Positions 11,798 to 22,167 of a stretch of 64,000 nt of DNA are shown in pieces; the first letter of the stretch is position 1, and each line of letters begins with the position of its first letter. Origin of the DNA: Coptis chinensis (Eukaryota > Streptophyta > Magnoliopsida > Ranunculales > Ranunculaceae); contig CM027380.1 of the NCBI GenBank assembly GCA_015680905.1, positions 49,326,001-49,390,000 of the forward strand. The letters are read 5' to 3'. Under the pieces are notes generated by a model. The model ran no database searches. It saw nothing but the letters and a program-made list of their open reading frames with translations, and had not been told where the DNA came from. The position numbers were made by a program, and so were the translations under genes.

Positions 11798-11811
11798 TGG
11801 CAGCGGCGCCA
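11798..11811 (-). other. Primer binding site of element A (tRNA-Asp type)
   Basis: Minus strand TGGCGCCGCTGCCA lies two bases inside the LTR end. Plant tRNA-Asp ends in a sequence complementary to TGGCGCCGTTGCC, so the match is good with one mismatch. Confidence 0.8.
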
Positions 11812-11813
11812 TT

Positions 11814-13251
11814 TGATAAACGTAAAAATGAATGTTTACCTACGAAATGAACGATAAAACTCAAAACGTAAGTAAAACTAAACGAAATTACGTGCCTAGT
11901 TTATCAAAGATTGTTCTACTCTCTATCTATTGAACAGATATAGTGGAGTAGGAAGTTCGTTCCACTCCTAGTTCTTTCATATAGTAATGTTCTCTAAGTA
12001 TAAATAATTTTAACTAAAGTCTAATAAGAGATTTACGAATTATAAACTACGATGCAACTACCCACAAGATACGACTAATTAACTATGGAATGCTGCGTTG
12101 ATTCTATGATAAGAAATTAGGGGAAATTCTTAACTCAACTTAACTTACTAACGGCGAATCTAATAAGTAATCCGAATTGAACTCGCCAGAACAATTGGTT
12201 CTTCCTAATCCCTAATTACACATGACACTTCTACCAATTCATAACTAGCATGTGAACGATTAAACCCATTCTCATAGTGAATTAATCGTTTCTAGAGTGG
12301 AATAGAAATTACGACGACTCTGCGATAATCGGAATCAAGCTTTCATCAAGGCTTCTCAACCCCCTCTAATGGAGGTTTAGCCGAGAATCATTACGCTATC
12401 ATTTCCATATGAAATTGAATACAACATAATCTAAAGATTCTAACTTTATGAAATTTAACTAAACAATAATCCAACCCAAAATCAATAACTATGAAATGAA
12501 TAACAAACAATAAATGAAATTAGATCTAACAACTTTAAATGACAAAATCGAATTTGATCAATAATAAACTACTTTATTTATCTAATCAAGCAATAACAAT
12601 ACTTTTAAAGGTTTAATCTAAAACAAGAAATGAAAATGAACTAAACTTAATTAAAAACAATTAAAAACTAGATCTAGAAGCAATTCTAATAGCTATTTTC
12701 TATCCTAAGCTACTAGATAGATTAAGAGTTAAGTCTTTCTTGTTGCTATAGAGGAACTCAGATCCAAAATTGTTCATGGGCTTGGAGCCATGTTTTGGGC
12801 CAGAGAATCAGGCCCAAAACCCAATTCCTTCAGTCCACTTCTGCTCCTCTGATTGGGCCAAGGCTTAGACCATTGGAAAGATCTTTCCGAGCCAGTAGTT
12901 TTGACATAAGGTAGGCCCAAATCCGAGGTCTGAGTCCAAATATACGGTCTTCAGAAGTTCTACTGACTTTGTGCACTGTTTCTGCCCGCGTAGACTTTGA
13001 CTTTTCACCTTTTGACCGGGCTTTACAAAGGCTTTGTCTTCTTGAATCTTGGCCTTTAATCACAGAACTCCTTAGCAACCAACCATTGCTCCTTTATATC
13101 ATCAAAGTGACACATTTCTGCATATAATTGACTTTGAAGCCTGAAACGCATAAAAATATGTAATCAGTATTAACTCTTAATTATTACTCACATAATTGGT
13201 CTAAAAGTATGATTATTAAGGGGTTAAAACTACAGTTTTGGGCTCTTATCA
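11814..13251 (-). repeat. 5' LTR of element A
   Basis: About 1.44 kb, begins TGATAAACG and ends CTCTTATCA in plus coordinates. Matches 1899-3368 with scattered substitutions and clustered small indels (for example near 12121-12185). Confidence 0.9.
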
Positions 13252-14348
13252 ATTAGGATAGAACATTTTGGGTTAAGACTTTTGTGCACCTAAATATTGA
13301 TTAGGTGGAAATTAAAACTTTTGATTAGGTGGAAATTAAAATTCTTGATTAGGTGGCAATCAAAAGTCTTGATCAAAGAAAATCAAAATGGAGCATTCAA
13401 TGAGATGGTTGGTTTAATGATGTGGTTGATTCATGTGGAGGAAGGAAAAAGGAAGCACTCTCTTATGCTTAAGAGAGTGAGAGTCTTTAATTAGAGCTAG
13501 CTAGGTAGAAACAAACTTGATCAATAGTTTTGTTTACTTCATGTTTTAAAACTTAGCATATTTTCCAATTTTTCTTCATGCAAATTTCCATCATTGTTAG
13601 TTCTAGTTTTTTGTAAGAATTTGTATTAGTTTCCAACTCTAAGTTCTAATAAAATATGTTCTTATATTATAATTTAGGGATTCTTTCTTTATTCTTCTCT
13701 TTCTCCTTCTTTCTTTCTTGAAATCTTATTTAGACTTTTATTCTCATGATCATGAGCTAAACCCTCCAGTGTGGAGGGTTAATGACTCTTATGTGAAGAT
13801 CATGCTCCGTTTTAGGAGGCCTAAATCATTGCTTAGGAACTTCGGTTATATTTTACATCCTGTCACAAAATGACAGTGATCAACCAAATTTGGAGTCTGG
13901 AGCTCTAGATAAAGCCGCGTGCGTGACCCAGGTGACACTGGTACTAGTCGCTCACGCGACCCTCTGAAAGAATTAGACTGTAAAAATTGAACGACTAGTG
14001 TAGAATAAAACTAGGAATTGGAATGGTATTTTGATCAGCTCCTGAATGTGCATTTGATTACCCTTACATTACTGCATTACAATATTTCTTACACATAATG
14101 AAAAGACAACTTATAGCGTTTATTATCTTTTTCAGGTTACAAGCCATTTCAGACCACTAATCATAAAAGTTGCATCTTAGCGCCAAAAGAAACCTTATTA
14201 ACACTTATTATGAAGACTCAAGCTACTATGGAAACGTGCTGAAAAAAGTCAAAGTCAAAGGTCAAGGACTCAAAACCAAAGTACTGAAAGTCATGTCCTT
14301 AACTTAGAAGACTAGACATGGATGGCCTTGTCACAAAAGAAGACTTGT
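13252..14348 (+). repeat. Right flank of A: target duplication plus rest of the split LTR
   Basis: 13252-13256 is ATTAG, matching 1894-1898. Onward the sequence continues the D-like LTR interrupted at 1893. Words such as CTCATGATCATGAGC..., TTGCTTAGGAACTT and a CACAAAATGACAG block at 13740-13960 parallel element D's LTR at 51070-51250. The exact LTR end could not be placed. About 14050-14348 shows no recognised feature. Confidence 0.5.
13297..13372 (+). repeat. Tandem repeat, about 24-bp unit, three copies
   Basis: TTGATTAGGTGGAAATTAAA repeats at 13297, 13321 and 13345 with small changes, then breaks down after a partial fourth. Confidence 0.8.
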
Positions 14349-15307
14349 GAATTGTACAAATTCTTGTCGTTTAGAACTTACAAATCAATAAATATAATTT
14401 TCAAACCTGCAACAATTAAAAAGAATAGTGGGAAGTTAGAGTCAAACCACACCTTGAAATGGAGAAATTAGAGCGAACATAATTAATGAACCATTAACTA
14501 ACTAAGTACATGAGATTTAAAACAATTTTTGGATATTTGATTTTATCAAACTAATTTAATATAAGAATGAAAATTTGCTTCTATTTTATCAACTAATTAA
14601 ACTAAATTTTTGCCAGTTTTCAAAAATTCAATTAATGAGAAATCCTAATGGTGAATGACTTCATCCCTATTTTTAAAGAATAGATTATTTTAATATTTCA
14701 AAATATTTATTCCCCTTTATTTTATAAATTTCATCAAATAAACTCCAATGCTAGTTGTAAATTTAATGGATAATTTTTCAGTGTAAGCATTTTGTAGACG
14801 CTAGCCACATTTAAAAGAATATCTCAATAAATGAATCCTCCATTTCGTCAAGCATTTACATTTATTTATCCAAGTATGAAAAATCACCACATATAATAGA
14901 GGAGCATAAACCATCCACGATAAATAATTAAACATCAAAATCAAACTTTAAAATAGACTTAGATAAGAACAAACAATGGAAAATATCCCGAATGGTGATA
15001 GAATCCATGACTATTTTTCTCTAAGTTATTTTGGAAGAATATCATTGGACATAATTAAAACAACAAGATATGGGGAATTAAAACTTGGAAATATAAAACT
15101 AAATCTATATCCACTATTAGGGTGAAGATTTTACCCTGTCATGCTAATAGAGTAATAAAAAGAGTAAGAGAATACCACCATTTTATTCAACCTTGAAATC
15201 ACTTTATTGCTCATCGGAAAAATAGTACGTACACACTCTAATATCTCTCCCTCACTAATTAAATGAACTAAAATTAGAAAGCAAAATTTCTACTAGAATG
15301 GAGATAT

Positions 15308-15361
15308 AATGGGTGTAGAATGAGTGTAAAATGGGTGTAGAATGAGTGTAGAATGGGTGTC
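15308..15361 (+). repeat. Short tandem repeat in E LTR
   Basis: About five copies of an 11-bp unit RRGTGTAGAAT. The other E LTR has the same array at about 27241-27292 with small differences, so it predates or accompanied insertion. Confidence 0.8.
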
Positions 15362-15867
15362 CCCTCAATACCAATTCTCTTCTCTATTTATAGCTTTCAC
15401 CAACAAGATCTTTGTGCATATAATATCTTCACACAAAATAGAAATAATCTTTGGGATATAGGAAGAAAATATAAGATAAAAGAATTTAGGAAATGGAATA
15501 CGGAAGAGATATTATCAAGGCATGAGGAAGGAAGGAAATATAAATTGGAAATCAAATAAAGGATAAAATGGAATGATATGGTTTTGAATTATGAATGGAG
15601 TGATTGGCAAGAATATGGTGAGGATATATGAGCATATATGGTGGCTAGGATATAAGGTATTATGGAATGATTTGATATAATGAAATCTAGGGAATAAGTA
15701 ATTAATGAAAATTGGGATATTTAATGTGGTGAAAATGGTAAGAATATATGGTGGTAGTTGCAATTATCTTTTCTTGATTTCCTTCCATAATTATCAATTC
15801 TCTAACATTTCCTTCCATTATTGATAACACAATTTATTCCATGAGCTCTCACTTATTGATTCTCTAA

Positions 15868-16287
15868 GGGTGTGTTTGTTAAATTTTAACTCATGGAAAG
15901 GAAAGGAAATAAAATGGGTGGTCCACTATGGAATGGAATGGAAAGAAAATAATTTTAAATGGTATGTGTTTGGTAAAATGGGGAAAGAAAAGTAAAAATT
16001 AGGGAAATGAATAAACATGTTTGTTTGCAAAAGCTACGGAAAGGAATAATTGTATTGTTGGGTGTGCTAGTAGTAAGTCCCTAGCTATCTATTTCCTTTC
16101 CTTTCCACAAAATTTTCAGGGGTTAGCTAAGGACACAAAACCTTTTCCATTTCCATAATTTTGTTTCCATATGGAAAAGCTTATTTCCTTTCCATGGGTA
16201 AACAAACACGTTAAAAACTATGGAAAAGGTGGACCACTCTTATTTTCCTTTTCTTTCTATAGTGTTTCCATCATAACAAACACATTC
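15868..16287. mobile_element. MITE, PIF/Harbinger (Tourist)-like
   Basis: A 420-bp segment flanked by TAA on both sides (15865-15867 and 16288-16290). Its ends are inverted copies of roughly GGGTGTGTTTGTTA / TAACAAACACATTC. It has no coding capacity, and internal inverted segments are visible (CTCATGGAAAGG... and ...CCTTTCCATGGG). Three-base TWA duplications with short inverted ends suit PIF/Harbinger-derived MITEs. It lies in the part of the LTR missing from E's other copy. Confidence 0.7.
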
Positions 16288-16575
16288 TAAATGATCTTCT
16301 TTGGCTTATGGGCTCAGGCTTTGATTGGGTTTTGACCAACATCTTTATTTCCTACAAAAAATATTAAACCAAATTAATAAAACATATTTTGCATTGGACT
16401 TTTTCAAAGACATGCACATATATGCAAATAATCCTTTATGACCAAAAAATGTGCATAATGTCATGGAATAAAGCAAATGTATGGTTTTACGTTAAAAATA
16501 CGCAATTAAGCATAAATGATATTATAAAGTGCCTATAAAACTATATATAAAATATACAATTTTAGACACTTATCA

Positions 16576-16592
16576 AACACCCCCAAACCTAC
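16576..16592 (-). other. Polypurine tract of element E
   Basis: Minus strand AGGTTTGGGGGTGTT directly before the LTR start TGATAAGTG, preceded by GAGGACTAGCAAAATG. Confidence 0.75.
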
Positions 16593-18452
16593 ATTTTGCT
16601 AGTCCTCGAGCAAAACAAAAAACAAAACAAAATCCTAACTCACTTTCGCAGGAATCGCGATTGCACTAAGCTTGTGAAACAAGCCGTTAAACCTCAAGGT
16701 TACCCCTAGAGGACGAGTTTTGTCTCATGAGGGTTTGCAGAGAATATACCCACAAAATTCCGGTGTTCTAAATTAGACTACAAATACTCAATTGTCCAGG
16801 TTATCACCCTAAGTTATCTCAGAAAAGTCTTTTCATCTCTCTTGGCAACAAACTTCAATTCTCGTGACACCAGAGTTAATAAAAATGCAATAAACACAAG
16901 CATTAAACAATATAAGCACTCTGCTAAGAAAAGATGCAATGCTATGTACAAGTAACTTTACTTCTGGTATCCTTTAGAAAGAAACAATAACTTGGGTTCT
17001 CACTTGTTGTGTCATTGACACATATCACTCATATTATTACACTCCAAGTCAAGGTCTCTCTAGTGTGCGAGGGCACACTCAATCCTTACACTCTCAATGA
17101 CTAACCAAAGAAGCCGAGGTCAATCATCACATCATCTTCTTACTTTCACACCCCACTTAGCCTAGGAAGCTAGAGGTCTTAAATGGGTTGTAATGGGGCT
17201 TAGGTAGGGGTTCACAAGAAAAGGAATGGATATTTCAAAGAGCTATTACTTGAGAGAATAGGGTCTTCACAACTACTTAGAGAAACTTCGAACTTTAGTG
17301 TTTCTTCAATTCAAATTGTAACTTTCAAGGAGGCCCAAGATTTTTTATTTATTTATTTATTTTTATTATTATTTTTTTGAAGGTGGGCACATCTTCTTGC
17401 CATTTTGATTTTTAATTTACTTGTGGCAAGGTCTTGAAGCTCTAAATTTTCTGTTAAGGAAGCAACTGATTTTGAGCACACTTTCTTTATTTTCTTCACA
17501 GTCATCCTAACTCTCAAGTAACAACTTAGGTAGGCTATATTATGGGTTAAAATATATGGGTTAAAGAGTTTGGTTCACAAGAAAAAGGCTAAAAGATCAA
17601 CGCTTCAAAAGGGCTTCTAAGAAAATGATATATATAGGTGGGATATATCACACTCAAATGGTCAAAGAAGGCCTAAATTCTACCTAGGTGTCCGTATGGT
17701 GATCTAGCAAGAAGAAGTGTGCATCTCTCTACTCGGAAAGGCTTCATCCATGGTGTCATCACTCAAAAAAATTCACACGCAATGCCGACTTTTGGCTCAG
17801 ACTCACAGGTTTTGTCTAGTTAATTCATCTGACACTTGGATTCCAGAAGTTCATTACTCATAAAAAGCAATGCAAGATTCATGCAAAGATACTCAAGAAC
17901 TAATGCAAGGTCTATTACACTCTAATTAACTAAGATTTCTAAGACTCAAGTCAAAGTATGTAACCAAATTGAGACTTCTAGACCTATTTCATCATTGAAA
18001 GGGTATCAAACCTTTATTATCATAAGAATCCCATAGTTGAAATCTAGAACACCATTTTTTTTTTATATATATATATTTTTTTAACAAAAATCATAAACAT
18101 CAAAGAGAAAATTTTAAATTTCAACACCCCTAAACCTAAATGAAACATTGTCCCTAATGTTGAAAACTAAGCCACCAAAATGACAATAATGATGTTAAGG
18201 ACAAAATGAACATAAGCTTGGAAAGAGAGAAATTAAAATATTTTACCTTGTTTGATGCTTATTTACTAATCACATTTCCTGCCAATAAAATAAGAATGAA
18301 AGCACAAGGAAATGTAACTATACTATAACGACTATATATACAATTGCACCCCCAAACCTAGAGTTTGGAATAGGTACAATACTTTAGGTTGCCTCCCAAA
18401 AAGCGTTAAGGTTTATGACGTCAGCCCGACGCAGCAGTGATCGAAGAGATGA
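16593..18452 (-). other. Long non-coding 3' region of element E
   Basis: No ORF. It has T/A-rich runs near 17340 and 18055. Further polypurine-like motifs occur at about 18125-18140 and 18345-18360. Blocks at 16640-16750, 17090-17290 and 17640-17770 resemble blocks of A at 3450-3560, 3870-4080 and 4470-4600, although the LTRs of the two elements differ. Confidence 0.65.
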
Positions 18453-19650
18453 TCAATCCTGATAGACATGATCTTCTAGAAGTACTTCCTCTACTTCTGG
18501 GGAACGTAACTCCAAAAATGGCTTCAAACATTGACCATTGACTTTAAACGTACTACCATATTTTGGGTTCTCAACTGTGATTGCTCCATAAGGAGTGACA
18601 TGTGTGACTATGAAAGGACCAGACCAATGAGTTTTCAATTTCCCAGGGAACAAATGAAGACGGGAATTATACAGTAAAACTTTTTTACCAACGAAAAATT
18701 CCTTCCTCATGATTTGGTTATCGTGTACCCTCTTCATATTGGCTTTGTACTTTTTAGAGAGGTCATATGCATCATTCCTAAGCTCCTCAAGCTCATTCAA
18801 TTGCAACTTCCTATGGTCACTAGCCTTGACAAGGTCAAAATTAAGGCTTTTTACGGCCCAATAGGCTTTGTACTCTAATTCTACAGGCAAATGACAAGGC
18901 TTACCAAAGACTAGACGATAAGGTGACATACTAATAGGTGTTTTGAAAGCAATTCTATAAGCCCAAAGTGAATCAGGGAGTCTTAAACTCCAACCTTTCC
19001 TATCTGGTTGGATCGTCTTTTTAAGGATTTGCTTAATTTCCCTATTGGAGGCCTCGACTTGGTCATTGGTCTGGGGGTGGTAAGATATGGCAACCTTGTG
19101 AGTAACCCCATATTTCTTCATTAAACTTTCAAAAACCTTGTTGCAAAAGTGTTTTCCCTCATCACTAATGATAGCGCGGGGAGTACCAAATCTAGTAAAA
19201 ATGTGTTCCCTTAGAAAATTGACAACAACTCTATGGTTATTGGTCCTACATACAATAGCCTTAATCCGCTTTGAGACATAGTCAACTGCCACTAAAATGT
19301 ACTCAAAGCCATGGGAGTTAGGAAAAGGCCCCATAAAGTTAATACCCCACACATCAAAAACTTCCACAATCAGAATAGGGGTAAGAGGCATCATGTGTCT
19401 ATGAGACATACGTCCTAGGTGTTGACATTTACTGAAAGCTTGACAGTAAGTATGGGCATCATGAAACAATGTAGGCCAATAAAACCCGCATTACAACACT
19501 TTTGCAGCGGTCATTTTGGAGCCAAAATGTTCACCACATGCATGATCATGAAAAAATGAGAGAATAGCTCTCTGTTCCCACTCAGGAATGCATCTACATA
19601 CTATCTGGTCTGGACAACACTTAAAGAGGTAGGGGTCATCCCAAACAAAA
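18453..19650 (-). pseudogene. Integrase of element E, catalytic residue lost
   Basis: The zinc-finger part (19470-19650: HDHACGEHF, then a stop, [13 protein letters not shown]) leads into a clean 338-residue frame with [15 protein letters not shown]. The core follows: [37 protein letters not shown]. The second Asp and the Glu of the D,D,E triad are present, but the first Asp reads Asn (GIN instead of GID as in C and D). A C-terminal section ([22 protein letters not shown]...) completes the enzyme, which would insert cDNA into the genome. No chromodomain is seen after it. Confidence 0.88.
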
Positions 19651-20178
19651 TATTAGGTAGTGGCCAAAAACTTAGATTTATCGTGCTTACGCCAATGATT
19701 GGGTAATTGAGTGGTGACAAGGAAGTTCACTATGTCAGCATACCATGGGGTCTGAGCAACAACCATCAAGTGTTCATCAGGAAAATTCTCAGAAATAGGC
19801 CAGTTTTCAATGGATTCAGTCACTAGCCTAGACAGATGATCGACAACTACATTTTCAGTTCCTTTTTTATCACGAATCTCAAGATCAAACTCTTGTAACA
19901 ACATGATCCATCAGGTTAATCGCGGTTTGACATCCTTCTTAGAAAGAAGATGCCTTAAAGCCGCATGATCGGAGTAAACAATCACTTTGGAACCAATCAA
20001 ATAGTGTCAAAACTTATCAAAAGCAAAAACAATTGCCAACAACTCTTTCTCGGTGGTTGAGTAGTTAAGTTGGGCATCATTGAGAGTTCTACTAGCATAA
20101 TAGATGACGTGAGGGAGTTTATAAACCTTTTGACCTAAGTCTGCACCAACCGTGTAATCAGAAGCATCACACATCAAC
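19651..20178 (-). pseudogene. RNase H domain of element E
   Basis: Degrades the RNA strand of the RNA/DNA hybrid in reverse transcription. Readable motifs on the minus strand are FELMCDASDYTVGA near 20150, YYASRTLNDAQLNYSTTEKE near 20090, [15 protein letters not shown] near 19965, and [22 protein letters not shown] near 19830-19890. Stops occur after FDKF (about 20008) and near 19916. This is a direct continuation of RT and is followed by integrase. Confidence 0.8.
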
Positions 20179-21090
20179 TCAAAAGGGTGGTCGGATAATG
20201 GGTGCAGTGGTCAAAGCATTTTTCAAATAGTCAAAAGCTCTAATACAGGCCTCAGTGAAATCAAAAGGAGCATCCTTAGCAAGTAAGTTACTCAGAGGCC
20301 TAGCAATTTGACTAAAGTCCTTTATGAACCGACGAGAAAAACCCGCATGCCCTAAAAATGATCTAACATCTTTAATAGACTTGGGAATGGGTAGAGTAGA
20401 AATCACATCAATTTTAGACTTGTCAACTTGGATACCCTCACTAGAAACGACGTGACCCAAGACAATGCTTTTCTTCACCATGAAGTGGCATTTCTCCCAA
20501 TTGAGAACTACTTTTTTCTCCTCACATCTTTCTAAAACAAGACTCAGATGGTTCAAACAAACATCAAAAGAAGAACCAAAGATAGAAAAGTCATCCATAA
20601 AAACATTTAAGAACCTCTCTACCATGTTGGAAAAGATACTAACCACACACCTTTGAAAATTCACAGGTGCATTACAGAGCCCAAAAGGCATGCATCAATA
20701 AGCGAACGTACCGAAAGGATAGGTAAAGGTAGTTTTTTCTTGGTCTTATGAGGCTATAACAATCTAAAAGTAACCCGGGAAACCATCTAAGAAACAATAA
20801 AAAGTATGGCCTACTAATCTATCCAACATCTGATCAATAAACAGGAGTGGAAAATGATCTTTTCTTGTTTGTGCATTAAGCTTCCTAAAATCTATACACA
20901 TTCTCCATCCGGTCTGAACTCTGGTAGGGACTAACTCATTTTCATCATTTGGGACAACAGTTATCCCAGATTTCTTGAGTACAACTTGTATAGGGCTAAC
21001 CCACTGGCTATCTAAGATGAGGTACATGATACCTGCATCTAAGAGCTTCAAAACTTCAGCTCGGACTACCTCCTTCATGTGTGGGTTCAA
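20179..21090 (-). pseudogene. Reverse transcriptase of element E
   Basis: N-terminal part (21090-20764) shows MKEVVRAEVLKLLDAGIMY, WRMCIDFRKLNAQTRKDHFP and FIDQMLDRLVGHTFYCFLDG. Three in-frame stops lie at about 20700-20760 in the stretch after GYF. Then MPFGLCNAPVNFQRC and the catalytic FMDDFSIFG (about 20590), LGHVVSSEGI and FLGHAGFSRRFIKDFSQIARPLSNLL. All palm motifs are recognisable, but the three clustered stops and a gap rule out function. Confidence 0.88.
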
Positions 21091-21189
21091 TCTCTTCTGG
21101 GGTTCTCTAGAAGTTTTAGCATTATCATCTAAGTGAATTTTATGTTGAAATACTAAAGGATTAATACCTTTGATATCACTAAGGGACTA

Positions 21190-22146
21190 ACCAATGGCAG
21201 GCTTATGCTTTTTCAAAACTTCAACTAACAAGATCTCTTGTTCATCTGATATATCAGAGGCAACAGTAACATGTTATGTCTCATTAGGTCCTAAGAAAAC
21301 ATACTTGAGTTCAGCTGGCAAAGGTTTAAGTTCTGGGCTTGCGGGTGAAGGAGTAGAATCAACTTTGGGCTTACTACTAGGCTCAACCTTGGAATCAACA
21401 CTGGAAATTATTTCGGGAATAGGAAGGTGGAGTGGTTCTACCTTTGCTTTTCAGTTTTTGGTATCTAGGATATGTGTAGAGTCTAATAACTCATTCACAG
21501 CACTAATGGATCCATCTGTGTCAAAGTCACAAGCAAAATGGGTCAAACATGCTTCTAATGGGTCTTCCACTTGTGGAGTAGGGACCAAACTATTGAGGAG
21601 AAAAACTTCACCAATATCCTCATCAATACTGTGTTTCTTCATAAGGTGGAAGATATTCACATCTACAGACATGTTCCCAAAGGACATCTTCATCTCACCA
21701 TTTCTACAGTTTATCAAGGCATTGGCTATATCTAGGAATGGTCAGCCTACAATGATTGGAATTCTATTATCTATGGGATCATGAGTATCTAAAACTATGA
21801 ATTCTACAGGGTAGTAGAAGTCAGTTACTTTGACTAAGACGTCCTAAACTATACCATGCGGAATCTTAACAGATCGGTCTGCTAATTGCAAGGTGATTCT
21901 TGTGGGCTTTAAATCTTGTAGGCCCAACTCTTGATAAACAAAATAAGGTAACAGGTTGACACTAGCACCAAGATCTAACAGAGCATTGCCTTTGAACTTG
22001 TCTCCAATATGGCACGAGACTATAGGGCTCCCAGGATCCTTAAGCTTAACTGCGGTTTTGTGGTGGATTAAGGATGTGGCTTGAGCAGCAAGAAAGGCTT
22101 GTTTAGGGACATGGGTGTTCCTCTTAATAGTGCATAAGTCTTTCAC
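21190..22146 (-). pseudogene. Aspartic protease and linker of element E
   Basis: The frame 22146-21844 carries the active site LLDLGASVNLLPYFVYQELGL, with DLGAS typical of Athila/Tat proteases. It then gives ITLQLADRSVKIPHGIV and a stop. The other half follows at 21451-21830 in a shifted frame (VDVNIFHLMKK, INCRNGEMKMSFGNMS). It cleaves the gag-pol polyprotein. The long linker towards RT (21190-21450) is poorly conserved. Confidence 0.75.
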
Positions 22147-22167
22147 AAATTTCGTGTAGGATGGGAT

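Larger units (their letters stand above)
1899..13251 (-). mobile_element. Element A: complete-ended, pol-less Athila-type LTR retrotransposon
   Basis: An 11.35-kb Ty3/gypsy element read right to left. It has two similar LTRs (11814-13251 and 1899-3368), a tRNA-Asp type primer site (11798-11811), a polypurine tract (3369-3385) and a 5-bp target duplication ATTAG. Inside, in transcript order, are gag (from 11289), aspartic protease with a long extension (to 8038), ORF-x (7428-6281) and ORF-y (5491-5123), then about 1.7 kb of non-coding 3' sequence. RT, RNase H and integrase are absent altogether. Element B has the same layout, so the missing pol seems ancestral rather than a private deletion. 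All frames carry stops. Propagation would have needed enzymes from a relative such as element C. Confidence 0.88.
14349..16575 (-). repeat. 3' LTR of element E
   Basis: About 2.23 kb including a 420-bp MITE. Begins TGAATTGTAC and ends ACTTATCA in plus coordinates. The first 1.25 kb matches 26262-27521 closely. Confidence 0.85.

Noticed and set aside
21194-21784. 196-codon plus-strand ORF
   Set aside because: Lies opposite the protease and linker of element E; no recognisable domain.
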